The notes under the pieces were generated by a model. It was not told the DNA's origin. It was given only the letters and a program-made list of their open reading frames with translations, and did no database searches. From CAVRUD01 sp963849635 (GTDB taxonomy: Bacteria > Chloroflexota > Chloroflexia > Thermomicrobiales > UBA6265): 64,000 bases of DNA. Of the stretch, positions 1 through 8,361 are shown one piece after another; position 1 is the stretch's first letter, and each line of letters begins with the position of its first letter. Where the stretch lies: the NCBI GenBank assembly GCA_963849635.1, contig CAWKIA010000010.1:68267-132266 (forward strand), read 5' to 3'. A program made the position numbers and the translations under genes.

Positions 1-908
1 CAGCGTCAGCGTGTCGCTCCGCCGGCCGAACATCGCGGCAATGACCGTCCCGGTAGCCACAACAGCCGCGCGACCGACGGGGAGATTGAGGCCGGTGAGG
101 AGTGCGTAGCCCCAGAGCGCGACGATGAGACCAATCTGCCAGGAGCGGCGGCGACGCAGGCCGAGAAATCGGCCAGACAAGGTCGCGATCGTGACCAGAA
201 GTGCCAGATTGCTGCCTGAGATCGCGGTGATGTGGCTCGTGCCCGTGTTGCGGAAGGCCTCCTTGCGCTCCGTCGAAAGGGCATCGTCGCGACCGGTGAC
301 CAAACCCGACAGCAACGCGCCTTTGTCGCCGGGCACGACTCCAGTCAGCATCTGATCAAGCCACGACGTGGCCGCGAATAGTTGCTGACTCCAGCCGCCA
401 TTCCGGGCATCGATCCTGAGCGAGTACGCCGAGAATGACCCTGCCGCGCACTCGCTCCTAAGGTAGCGAGCGAATCCAGCCTCTAACGTGCGCGTAGCGC
501 TGAAATCGCCGGCCATCCAGACGTCATCGCCGTACCGCGTTTCCGGCAGCAGCGGCGCACGAACGAAGACCCGCACTCGCCCACCACACCCATCGGCGCT
601 CTGGCGGTACCTTGCTCAAGGTCGACAAAAAACACCTGACCACTGCCGCCGATCCGTGGATATTCGCGGATAGTCCCAGACAGAGACGTCGCATCTGCCA
701 ATCCCTCCGGATCTGGCAGCTCTGGAAGGCCGACACCTCGCCAATTGCCCAAGGCGATGGCGCCGGCAATCAACGTGAGTGGAAGCAACGGCACCGGTCG
801 CCTGATCGCGAGCAGCCAGGCGACGAGGAGCACGCCCGTGGCAGCAGGCGGGAGCCATCCAAAGGCCGCGCCGGCGAGAAATCCGGCGCCGATGCCGGCG
901 CCGGTCAC
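1..908 (-). CDS. comEC: ComEC/Rec2-type DNA uptake channel, N-terminal part, frameshifted and cut by window edge
   Basis: ComEC forms the inner-membrane channel that carries single-stranded DNA into the cell during transformation. The first about 100 residues form hydrophobic segments followed by a DUF4131-like stretch. Near position 600 the frame breaks: from about 610 down to 1 the protein continues in another frame, which has no stop. That second frame holds the competence-domain signature HITAISGSNLALL (around 187-225) and the motif GLVTGRDDALS before it. One missing base near 595-625 would restore a single frame. The start ATG overlaps the comEA stop as ATGA, so the two are translationally coupled. 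The gene runs off the left edge, so the C-terminal metallo-beta-lactamase-like part cannot be judged. Confidence 0.85.
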
Positions 909-1561
909 GTTCCGATGTCAATGTAGGGGGAAAGGTCAGTGACCATCTCCTCCGAGATCCCATCAACGTTGGCGAGTTCTTCGACCGACTGAAATGGACC
1001 GTTTTCATCGCGATAGGCGACGATCGCCTCGGCCTTTGCTGGCCCAATCCCGGGAAGCTGCTCCAATTCAGCCTGGCTGGCGGTATTGATATCGATCGTC
1101 GTGGCCCCGTTGCTCTCGGAGATGCCGGTGTCAGTGGCGGCACTGTCTGACGTGATGGCCATGGGCTCCGCGGGAGAAGTCGCCGCCTCGGCGACGTGGT
1201 CCGTGGTTTCTTCGACGTCAGCGATTGCCGGAATGACGATCCGCTCGCCATCCTGAAGCCGAACGGCCGGATTCACCGCGGCAAGATCGGCAGCGGGCAA
1301 GACGCCACCCGCCGCATTCAGCACATGCTGAACCCGCGACCCTCCCGGGAGTTCGTACAGCCCAGGAGTCGCGACCGCTCCAGCGATCGAGACGACGACG
1401 CTTGTCGATTGCACCGGATCGTCGATCAGTATGGTGGCCTCATGGCTCCGGTCATACAACCAGATCGTGAGGACACTTGCCCCAAATCCCACGAATGCGA
1501 TGACCACCACCGAGATACCGACGACCGGGATCCAACGCGACCAGGTTGGCCGGGACGTCAT
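905..1561 (-). CDS. comEA: ComEA-type DNA receptor, SLBB plus helix-hairpin-helix
   Basis: ComEA is the membrane-anchored DNA-binding receptor that hands DNA to ComEC. This 218-residue protein has one transmembrane helix at about 12-35, then an SLBB-type beta-grasp domain at about 53-112 (SIAGAVATPGLYELPGG), a low-complexity linker, and a tandem helix-hairpin-helix region at about 155-215 (INTASQAELEQLPGIGPAKA). This order is the textbook ComEA arrangement. Its ATG overlaps the stop of the upstream small gene and its stop overlaps the comEC start, both as ATGA, giving a tight three-gene operon. Confidence 0.93.
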   Translation of the reverse strand: MTSRPTWSRWIPVVGISVVVIAFVGFGASVLTIWLYDRSHEATILIDDPVQSTSVVVSIAGAVATPGLYELPGGSRVQHVLNAAGGVLPAADLAAVNPAVRLQDGERIVIPAIADVEETTDHVAEAATSPAEPMAITSDSAATDTGISESNGATTIDINTASQAELEQLPGIGPAKAEAIVAYRDENGPFQSVEELANVDGISEEMVTDLSPYIDIGT

Positions 1562-1794
1562 TTCAGGAGCGTTCGTTCGACGGTGCCAGTGACCCGCTCG
1601 AACCCGATATCGAGCGGCCTGACAAGGGCAAACGTCACGGCCCGACCCCGGTCGGGCACGATGCCGCTCTCCGTCTCAACCCAGACTTCGGCAACGTCGC
1701 CGGAATTTACGAAGACCCGTTCGGCCGGAAGGTCGCCCGTCTCCGGTGGTCCAGGCCAGACCCGCGCCGCGGAGAGATAGACCCGTGTCGTCAT
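1558..1794 (-). CDS. small protein of unknown function at the head of the com operon
   Basis: A 78-residue protein without a recognised domain. I chose the ATG at 1794 because a purine-rich GGGGGTGGAAAG stretch sits directly before it; an in-frame longer form from 1833 is possible. The sequence looks like a small beta-rich soluble protein (VFVNSGDVAEVWVETESG) with no signal peptide or membrane segment. It overlaps comEA by an ATGA junction, so it is co-transcribed and probably translationally coupled with the DNA-uptake genes. A competence-related role is inference from position only. Confidence 0.6.
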   Translation of the reverse strand: MTTRVYLSAARVWPGPPETGDLPAERVFVNSGDVAEVWVETESGIVPDRGRAVTFALVRPLDIGFERVTGTVERTLLK

Positions 1795-1850
1795 CTTTCC
1801 ACCCCCGCTCACTAGTGGTCCATTGCCCGTCACTTATCTTCGCCACTCGG

Positions 1851-2546
1851 TTAGCCGACCGGTGTCGCCACCCCCACTCCCTGACCTCGAAGCCAGCGTA
1901 TTGCCTGTAACAGGTCTGGCACCGTCACATCAGGACTCAGTGCCTTCTGCAACCCGTCTGAGCGTGACTGCGGTATCCAGATCGCGCGCATTCCCGCGGC
2001 TCTGGCGGCGGCAACTCCCGCCGCGGAGTCCTCCAGGACGACGCAGTTCTCTGGCTCAGCGCCGAGTCGCCGGGCCGCAAGGAGGAAAATGTCCGGCTCG
2101 GGCTTTCCTCGTTCGACCTCCTCGCCGGTTGCTTCCGCGTCGAACAGGTTGGCGAGCGCCGCCTCCGTCAGACTGAGGTCGACGTGTTCGCGGGTATTTG
2201 ACGTCGCTAGCGCGAGGCGAAGTCCGTGTTCGCGCCCAAAGGCGATGATCTCCGCCGAGCCCGGAAGAGGCCGCAGATTGCCACGGATCGCCGCCAGGCG
2301 AATGTCGTTGTAGAGCGTAACAAGCTCGTCCCTATCATCGACCAGACCGTAGTGTTCGGCGACGATCTGGATGGCCTCCGGAACTCTCCGGCCAAGCAGC
2401 CGGACAGAGACGTCATCGGTTAGATCGTGCCCATAGCGCTCGAGGAACGAGCGCATCGCGGCTTCCGCGAATGGCTCGCTATCGACGAGCAGGCCATCCA
2501 TGTCAAAGATCAGCGCCGTGATAGGCGGTCGCTCCCCGGAGATCAT
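1851..2546 (-). CDS. HAD-superfamily phosphatase / beta-phosphoglucomutase-like hydrolase
   Basis: A 231-residue HAD-family enzyme acting on small phosphorylated metabolites in the cytoplasm. Motif I is FDMDGLLVDSEP, with nucleophile D15 and acid/base D17; motif II is LATSNT around residue 115; the motif III lysine lies in GKPEPDIF; motif IV is VVLEDSAAGVAAA. A helical cap lies between motifs I and II, as in subfamily I enzymes such as beta-phosphoglucomutase and phosphoglycolate phosphatase. The substrate cannot be deduced. The gene stands alone, divergent from the metallopeptidase-like gene at 2697. Confidence 0.88.
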   Translation of the reverse strand: MISGERPPITALIFDMDGLLVDSEPFAEAAMRSFLERYGHDLTDDVSVRLLGRRVPEAIQIVAEHYGLVDDRDELVTLYNDIRLAAIRGNLRPLPGSAEIIAFGREHGLRLALATSNTREHVDLSLTEAALANLFDAEATGEEVERGKPEPDIFLLAARRLGAEPENCVVLEDSAAGVAAARAAGMRAIWIPQSRSDGLQKALSPDVTVPDLLQAIRWLRGQGVGVATPVG

Positions 2547-2696
2547 CGCACTACTCCCACATCACGAAGCCATCCGGGGTTACTCGAGGACCCAGTGCTA
2601 GTCACCAATTATTACATCTCGGTTGTCGAGATTTGCGCACATGCGTAGTATCACTGTGCGCGCCCGGGTGACAAGGTGGCTTCCAGAAGGACGTTG

Positions 2697-3455
2697 ATGC
2701 TACGCCGGATCGTCTTCATTCTCTTCTGCAACCTAGCGGTGCTGGCCGCGCTCTACGTCACCTCGCCGTTGATGCGCACGATCGCGACGCGTCCCGATCT
2801 CTGGGAAGACACGCTCGCCGTCGCGCTGTCCACCGCCGCCGACCGCCTGGCCGAGGAGCCGCACTTCGCCGAAGTGCGCGGAGCCACCCGGCTTCCGATC
2901 TGCGATACGGTCAGCGACGAGCACGCCCAGTCGCTCGCCTACGCCTTCAATCTGATGCGCCAGACCAGTGACGGGGAACGCCTCTTCGAGCAATTGGTCG
3001 ATGAGGGCATCTGCGTCCGGGTTGGCGAGATCGAGTACAACAGCGGCTACGCCTACGTCGTACAGTCGATTACCGGCAGTTGGTCACGCTCCTACATCCA
3101 GATCGCAACCAGGCACGTGACCGACGACGAGCGCGACGTTCTGGCCGCTCTCTTAGTCCACGAGGCGACCCACGTCGATCGGTACATCAATGGAACCGCC
3201 TGTACCTACTCCGACAGCTGCACCCTCCTTCCCAATGGTGTTGAGCTTGAGGAGGAGGTCGAAGCTCACCGGGCGGAGGCCGAATGGTGGATCGCGGCCT
3301 ACGGCGAAGATGGTAAGCGACTTGCTTTTGGGTATGACTTTGGCATGAACGAGTTGGTCGATGCCTATCTCGAGGGCGATAGCTCCTTCACTGAATACGT
3401 CATCAAGATTCGTGGCGACGATCGCGAGGGAGGAGATGCGGAACCCCGTGGCTGA
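2697..3455 (+). CDS. membrane-anchored metallopeptidase-like protein with HExxH motif
   Basis: A 252-residue protein with an N-terminal hydrophobic segment (RIVFILFCNLAVLAALYV) that acts as anchor or signal peptide. The rest is predicted outside the membrane. It carries LLVHEATHVDR, a zinc-type HExxH motif, followed about 30 residues later by an acidic run (ELEEEVEAHRAE) that could give a third ligand. Start chosen at ATG 2697 because AGAAGGA lies 5 bases upstream; an in-frame GTG at 2676 lacks this. It overlaps the next gene by 20 bases, implying an operon. Family assignment is uncertain; the protease role is inferred from HExxH alone. Confidence 0.6.
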   Translation: MLRRIVFILFCNLAVLAALYVTSPLMRTIATRPDLWEDTLAVALSTAADRLAEEPHFAEVRGATRLPICDTVSDEHAQSLAYAFNLMRQTSDGERLFEQLVDEGICVRVGEIEYNSGYAYVVQSITGSWSRSYIQIATRHVTDDERDVLAALLVHEATHVDRYINGTACTYSDSCTLLPNGVELEEEVEAHRAEAEWWIAAYGEDGKRLAFGYDFGMNELVDAYLEGDSSFTEYVIKIRGDDREGGDAEPRG

Positions 3456-4470
3456 ATCTGATGGAGAGGTAACTGACCGACCAGACCAAACCGCCTGGGT
3501 CGATGCCAACCGCAGCCGAATTGGCTTTGCGATGCAGGCGGTTCCTCTCCGTGATGATCCCGACGGCAGCAAGCGGATCATGACGGCCGGCCATCTGGCG
3601 GAGGAACTCGGCTACGACGCGTTCTTCCTGAGTGATCACCCCGCCTATACACCCGAGTGTTGGCTTCATCTGGCCGCTCTGGCGGTCACGACGGCGCGAA
3701 TCCGGCTCGGTTCCGCGGTCAACTGCGCTCTGTATCGGCACCCCGTCATGACCGCCCGACTGGCCGCTGACCTGGACAATCTGAGCCAGGGCCGCGCGGT
3801 CCTGGGGCTTGGCGCGGGTTGGAACCAGACGGAATTCGCCCAGCTCGGTCTGGCATTTCCCAGCACCGGCGAGCGCCTCCAGGCGCTCGAAGAGGCGATT
3901 CAAATCATCCTCGGAGTCTGGGGCGATGATCCGTTCACCTTCGAGGGACGGCACTTCCGCTGTGCGAATGAGCGGATTTTTCCGCCGCCCTATCAGAAGC
4001 CGGGCCCGCCATTGATCGTCGCGGGCGGCGGAGAGCGCCACACCCTTCGATTGGTCGCCCAGTACGCCCAGGCATGTAACTTCGGCGCAAGCGATACGAC
4101 TGGGTCGGCCAGGACGACGAGTGACATCGCGCGCAAGTTCGACGTCTTGCGCCAGCACTGCGACGCCATCGGTCGTCGGTACGATGACGTCCTGCGAACT
4201 CACTTTACGTCCTGGGTCTTCGTGGCGGACACCGATCGGGAAGCGAAGGCGAAACTTGGGCGCCACCACCCGCAGCCACTGAGCGACGTTCAGCGCATCA
4301 CCCGCATTGCCGGAAATCCTGAGACCGTGGCCGCGGTCTATCAGGAACTCATCGACGCGGGGTTTGAGTATTTCGTGGTGCAAACGCAGGACGCCAGCGA
4401 CCTCGAATCGATCACGCTCCTCGCCACCGAGGTGATCCCCAGGCTGCGGCCAGTGTCATTGCCCCAATAG
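3436..4470 (+). CDS. LLM-class F420-dependent oxidoreductase
   Basis: A 344-residue luciferase-like monooxygenase fold (TIM barrel) enzyme, probably using F420 or FMN. Family features seen are AEELGYDAFFLSDHP near the N-terminus, TTARIRLGSAVNC, a substrate-loop segment RHPVMTARLAADLDNLSQGR, LGLGAGWN and PLIVAGGGERHTLRLVA. The hydride-transfer substrate is unknown. The ATG at 3436 follows GAGGGAGGAG closely and overlaps the upstream gene by 20 bases; a GTG at 3449 is an alternative start. F420 enzymes are common in Chloroflexota and Actinobacteria, which fits the host placement. Confidence 0.88.
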   Translation: MRNPVAESDGEVTDRPDQTAWVDANRSRIGFAMQAVPLRDDPDGSKRIMTAGHLAEELGYDAFFLSDHPAYTPECWLHLAALAVTTARIRLGSAVNCALYRHPVMTARLAADLDNLSQGRAVLGLGAGWNQTEFAQLGLAFPSTGERLQALEEAIQIILGVWGDDPFTFEGRHFRCANERIFPPPYQKPGPPLIVAGGGERHTLRLVAQYAQACNFGASDTTGSARTTSDIARKFDVLRQHCDAIGRRYDDVLRTHFTSWVFVADTDREAKAKLGRHHPQPLSDVQRITRIAGNPETVAAVYQELIDAGFEYFVVQTQDASDLESITLLATEVIPRLRPVSLPQ

Positions 4471-4500
4471 AAGAGCCCACAAACATCACAAGGCACAAAT

Positions 4501-4536
4501 GCACAAAAGCCCATCCGGACCTGACCCGGATGGGCT
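4501..4536 (-). terminator. Rho-independent terminator of the lipoprotein gene
   Basis: A perfect 11-base stem (AGCCCATCCGG paired with CCGGATGGGCT) with a 7-base loop lies at 4508-4536. Read on the minus strand it is followed by TTTTGTGC, the expected U-rich tail, about 40 bases after the lipoprotein stop. On the plus strand no T-run follows, so it may act only weakly on the LLM transcript. Confidence 0.8.
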
Positions 4537-4575
4537 CTCGCACTTGCTAGGTTGGACCGTATTCGGACGGCCGGG

Positions 4576-4956
4576 CTACGACGCCGGAGATGCTTCCGGC
4601 GAGGTCTCCGGGGACGCTACTGGAGAAGCGTCCTCATCGGCAGCCGGAGAGGCCTCCTCGTCCGAGGCCACGGGGGTTGCCCCACCTGCCACCGGGGTCG
4701 CTCCATCAGCGGCCGGTGACGCCGCCGGTGACGCCGCGCCAGCGCCTGGAGACGCCGCCGGTGAGGCGGATGCCGCAGGCTGTGTGGTTTGCGCCGCCGA
4801 CGCAGCGGGAGCCTGTGTTGGATCCTCGTCGTCATCGTCGTCGCCACAGGCAACCAACACAAACCCGCTGAAGATCAGCGCCGCCACCAAGGATCCCCGG
4901 CGAACGTGCGGACCATGAATCCGACGAAGGATTGACACGGTACCCATCCCTCCCAT
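4576..4956 (-). CDS. lipoprotein with low-complexity Ala/Ser/Pro tail
   Basis: About 126 residues. The N-terminus has a positively charged stretch, a hydrophobic core (SLVAALIFSGFVLV) and the lipobox LVAC, after which the mature protein begins with CGDDDDDEDP. Everything beyond is low-complexity, built from repeated SPAAS, ATPVAGG and ASPVASP units. No fold is evident; such tails usually act as flexible spacers on the cell surface. The start at 4956 is chosen because GGGG lies about 7 bases upstream; a second ATG at 4947 is possible. It is monocistronic, with its own terminator downstream. Confidence 0.65.
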   Translation of the reverse strand: MGGMGTVSILRRIHGPHVRRGSLVAALIFSGFVLVACGDDDDDEDPTQAPAASAAQTTQPAASASPAASPGAGAASPAASPAADGATPVAGGATPVASDEEASPAADEDASPVASPETSPEASPAS

Positions 4957-5204
4957 AGCAATGCCCCGGGCAAGCACCACTGCGGAGCAGCCTCGCACCG
5001 GAGCCAGTGAACATATGCACAATAACGGACGCGGCGAATCCGTGCCAGTCGTGTTGAGCCAGAAATACCACAATTCCGGTACTTGACGCCCTTGGAACGT
5101 CCAATTCCCGGAAGGATCGCAAAAGTGCCGATTTCAAATTCGCCAGCCAAGCGAGTCGGACGAGGCCCGCATACGTGGTTGCACCGTAAACCTGAGGAGT
5201 AGAC

Positions 5205-6086
5205 GTGAGCTTTCGGACTGTTGAACCTATGGACTACAACCCCGAGCTCGACATCGCGGTCGAGGCGGCACGGACAGCTGGCAAGATTGTCCAGGAGATC
5301 TACCAGCGAGCGGAATTCGCCGTCTATGACAAGGAGGACGGCTCGCCCGTCACCGACGCCGACCTCGCGGCCGACCGCGAGATTCGCCGGATCATCGGCG
5401 CCCGGTTCCCCGAGGATGCCTTTCTCACGGAAGAAACGGCGGACGAGCCTTCACGATTGCAGGTCAGTCGGTGCTGGATCGTCGATCCGATCGACGGCAC
5501 AGCCCAATTCATCGCTCGCACAGGCCGCTTCGATGTCGTCATCGCCCTCGTGGTCGATGGCCAGCCGGTCGTCGGTGCCATTTGCCATCCACCTTCAGGC
5601 GCGGTCCTCGCCGCGGTGCGTAGCCAGGGCGCATGGCGCATTACCGAGCAGGGTAACGAGGTGGTCGCCATACCAGCGCCCCGTCCAGGAGCGCCTCTCA
5701 GGGTGGCGGGATCGATCTGGTTTGGCGTGCCCTCGCTCCAACGCGAGCTCGACCGGATCATCTCGGAGCTGGGAGCGGTCGACGCTCCGGCCCTGCCAAC
5801 CGGCATTCGCCCGCACGAAATCCTTGATCCCAATCGGCCGTTCGATGTCGTCGTCGGGCCGATCGCGACGATCGATACGACGTATGGTGGCGAATGGGAC
5901 TTTGCGGCGCCCGACCTGATCATCTCAGAGGCTGGCGGCGCAATGAGCGATCTATTCGGCGAGAAACACCGCTTCAACAAGGCGCTGATGCGCAATTCCG
6001 GCGGCGTGATCTATTCGTGCGATCCCGAAACCCATGCGCGTGTAGTCGCCGCTTGCGCGAGCGGTATCCCAGGACCTGTTGAGTAA
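5205..6086 (+). CDS. inositol monophosphatase-family phosphatase
   Basis: A 293-residue Mg-dependent, Li-sensitive-type phosphatase (FIG superfamily). Metal ligands are visible: EE at 76-77 (FLTEETADEP), DPIDGT at 94-99, and the C-terminal WDFAAPDLIISEAGG motif. The usual WDxAA context favours inositol monophosphatase, 3'(2'),5'-bisphosphate nucleotidase or histidinol-phosphatase, which cannot be told apart here. The start is GTG 5205, with GAGGAG about 6 bases upstream; an in-frame ATG at 5229 is a weaker alternative. It converges on nagB with a gap of only 8 bases. Confidence 0.88.
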   Translation: MSFRTVEPMDYNPELDIAVEAARTAGKIVQEIYQRAEFAVYDKEDGSPVTDADLAADREIRRIIGARFPEDAFLTEETADEPSRLQVSRCWIVDPIDGTAQFIARTGRFDVVIALVVDGQPVVGAICHPPSGAVLAAVRSQGAWRITEQGNEVVAIPAPRPGAPLRVAGSIWFGVPSLQRELDRIISELGAVDAPALPTGIRPHEILDPNRPFDVVVGPIATIDTTYGGEWDFAAPDLIISEAGGAMSDLFGEKHRFNKALMRNSGGVIYSCDPETHARVVAACASGIPGPVE

Positions 6087-6094
6087 GGATCGGA

Positions 6095-6847
6095 CTACCC
6101 GAGATCGGCGGCCGCGTCCTCATCGGCAATAACGGTCAACCGGTCGCCGCCAAGTCGCAGGAACGATGCAGGCACGTCGGGCGTCATCGGGTCCTTGAGG
6201 GTTCGCCGGAGCATTTCGGCTTTGGCTTCACCAGAGACGATGAGGATGATCTCGCGCGCTTCGAGAAGGGTGGCAACACCCATCGTGATCGCATGGTGAG
6301 GCGTGGCGACTGATTCTTCCCAGTACGCCTCGGCCTGGGTGATGGACTCAGCCGTCAGCGTGAGAACACGCGTCCGGGAGTCGGCACCTGACCCTGGCTC
6401 GTTATAGGCAATGTGACCGTTAGGTCCGAGCCCCAGGATCACCAGATCGAGTCCGCCGAGCGCTCGGAGTTCCGCCTCGTACGCAGCGGCGGCTGCGTCG
6501 AGATCGTCCGCTTCGGCCGGGAGGACGTGCACGCGTTCAGGATCCAAACCGGCGCCATGAAGAAACGAGCGGTCGAGGAAACCGGTCAGGCTGTTCGGAT
6601 CATCCCGGTTCACGCCGACGTACTCGTCCAGGCAGAAAAGGTGGGCTCGCGAGAAGTTGACTTTCCCGGATCGCACCCGATCGAGCAATTCGGCAAACAG
6701 CCCCAGCGGCGTGCTGCCGGTGGGAAGCGAGAACACCGCATCGGGCTTCTGGTCTAATAGCCGCTCGACCGCGTCGGCGGCCAACTTGCTCATGGCGTCG
6801 TAGTCGCGCACGACGGTCACTGTTGGCGCATTTTTCATCTCTATCAT
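6095..6847 (-). CDS. nagB: glucosamine-6-phosphate deaminase
   Basis: Converts glucosamine-6-phosphate to fructose-6-phosphate and ammonia, the last step of amino-sugar catabolism. The 250-residue length fits. Family motifs seen: SLPTGSTPLGL for phosphate binding, CLDEY with the catalytic aspartate at 74, and GLGPNGHIAYNEPGS with the ring-opening histidine and glutamate. The aspartate of the E. coli GNDGH motif is Asn here, as I recall for Gram-positive NagB proteins. AGGAG lies upstream of the start; ATG 6838 is an alternative. No other nag genes are adjacent. Confidence 0.93.
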   Translation of the reverse strand: MIEMKNAPTVTVVRDYDAMSKLAADAVERLLDQKPDAVFSLPTGSTPLGLFAELLDRVRSGKVNFSRAHLFCLDEYVGVNRDDPNSLTGFLDRSFLHGAGLDPERVHVLPAEADDLDAAAAAYEAELRALGGLDLVILGLGPNGHIAYNEPGSGADSRTRVLTLTAESITQAEAYWEESVATPHHAITMGVATLLEAREIILIVSGEAKAEMLRRTLKDPMTPDVPASFLRLGGDRLTVIADEDAAADLG

Positions 6848-7048
6848 TCGCTCATTGGCTCCTGCTCATCATGGTGGTGAGGCGTCCTTCCGCCGCTCCG
6901 GCCTAGGCACTTCGGCGGTTCTACTGTCCAGATCATAGCCCGTTCGACCACTCCGGTAGCGCCGTAGCATCCACTTGCCCTACATTCGCGCCCCTGTGGA
7001 CCGATCAACTCGCCGGCAACCGTCTACCGGTGGCCACCAGGAGAAGCA

Positions 7049-8188
7049 ATGACCGCAGCCCAGAGCCAGGCGAGCGAATTCGAATACGCCCTGCGCCAGA
7101 TCGACGGTTGGCTGATTCCGTCTGGAGTTTCCGGAGTAGGAGCCGCGGTCTGGCATCGTGGGGAGCTTGTGGCCGAGCGCTACGCGGGCGAGGCCAGAAC
7201 CGGGCAGCCGGTCGACGCCGAGACGCTCTTTGCCCTGGCATCGGTCAGCAAGCCGATCTCGGCCGCGACGGTCATGAGCGCAATCGAGGACGGCTTCTTC
7301 GGGCTCGATGATCCTGTGATCGACCTCCTGCCCGAGTTCCACGCCGACAACGACTTGAGCGCGATACCCGTTCTGGAATTCATGCGACCGGAGATCACCG
7401 TCCGGCACCTCCTCGCCCACATCTCCGGCCTTCCCGAGGATATCGGCAGCCGCGAGGTCCGCTACTCCGACGGACCGACCTTGACTCGACTGACCGACGC
7501 TATGTGCCAGCTCCCGTTGCAAACGGCTCCCAACGAAGTTGTCAGGTATTCGAACGCGGGGTACGCGGTTCTATCACGACTGATCGAGCGCCACACCGGC
7601 GACGAATTCTGGGCGCGGACGAGAAGCCGGGTTCTTGGACCCATGGATTTGAGCGATATCGTCGCCCGCCCTTCAGCCGACCTCCTGCCACGCATTGCCA
7701 CCGTCCGCGACGCGGCCAATTCCGGCACAGCTGTGGAGTCGTATAACAGCGACTACTGGCGCGATCTGGCGATCCCCTGGGGCGGCTACTTCGGGACAGT
7801 TCGTGCACTCGTGGCCTTTGCCGCCGCGTTCTTGCCTTCAAACGAACGGTCAATAAGTCTTTCGACTTCGTCGATTGCGGAGATGACTTCGGACCAGGCC
7901 GGGGGAATTCCTGGCGGTGTTGAAAGCGGTAAGGTCGCCTGGCCGGTCGCATCGTGGGGGCTGGGCTGGGAGGTCAAGGGGGCCAAGACCCGGCACTGGA
8001 CCGGTACGGTGACGTCTGCACAGACCTTCTGCCACTTTGGCCAGGCCGGAACTCTGCTCTGGGCTGACCCGGGTCGGGATCTGGTCCTGGCAGTCTTTAC
8101 CAATCGGACGGTCACCCGTGCCTGGACGTTCTTCTTGTCCCGGTGGACAACGCTGAGCGACGCTGTCGCGTCCGCAGTTCGGCAATAG
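7049..8188 (+). CDS. serine hydrolase, beta-lactamase class C / esterase family
   Basis: A 379-residue cytosolic-looking member of the class C beta-lactamase/DD-peptidase fold family. The catalytic SxxK is SVSK at 65-68 and the second motif YxN is YSNAGY at 167-172. The family member RHLLAHISGLPEDIG is the usual segment between them. There is no signal peptide, so an esterase or amidase role inside the cell is more likely than antibiotic resistance. AGGAGA lies 5 bases upstream of the ATG. Divergent from nagB across about 200 bases. Confidence 0.88.
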   Translation: MTAAQSQASEFEYALRQIDGWLIPSGVSGVGAAVWHRGELVAERYAGEARTGQPVDAETLFALASVSKPISAATVMSAIEDGFFGLDDPVIDLLPEFHADNDLSAIPVLEFMRPEITVRHLLAHISGLPEDIGSREVRYSDGPTLTRLTDAMCQLPLQTAPNEVVRYSNAGYAVLSRLIERHTGDEFWARTRSRVLGPMDLSDIVARPSADLLPRIATVRDAANSGTAVESYNSDYWRDLAIPWGGYFGTVRALVAFAAAFLPSNERSISLSTSSIAEMTSDQAGGIPGGVESGKVAWPVASWGLGWEVKGAKTRHWTGTVTSAQTFCHFGQAGTLLWADPGRDLVLAVFTNRTVTRAWTFFLSRWTTLSDAVASAVRQ

Positions 8189-8361
8189 GACCCACGCCAC
8201 CCGCGCCCGCTAAGAGTTTTTCATTCCAATCAAACCCAATCATCGTTGCGACGTTGCCGAACTCCCCAGCGAACATCACCTCGGATACCATACGCACACG
8301 AATTGGATGAGAAAGCTGGCTTTCGACGATCGCGCCCTGGCGCCGCGTGGAGGACTTACGG

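Noticed and set aside
4576..4910. CRISPR- or VNTR-like array in the lipoprotein gene
   Set aside because: The repetition comes from Ala/Ser/Pro codons of irregular length; no fixed repeat and spacer units.
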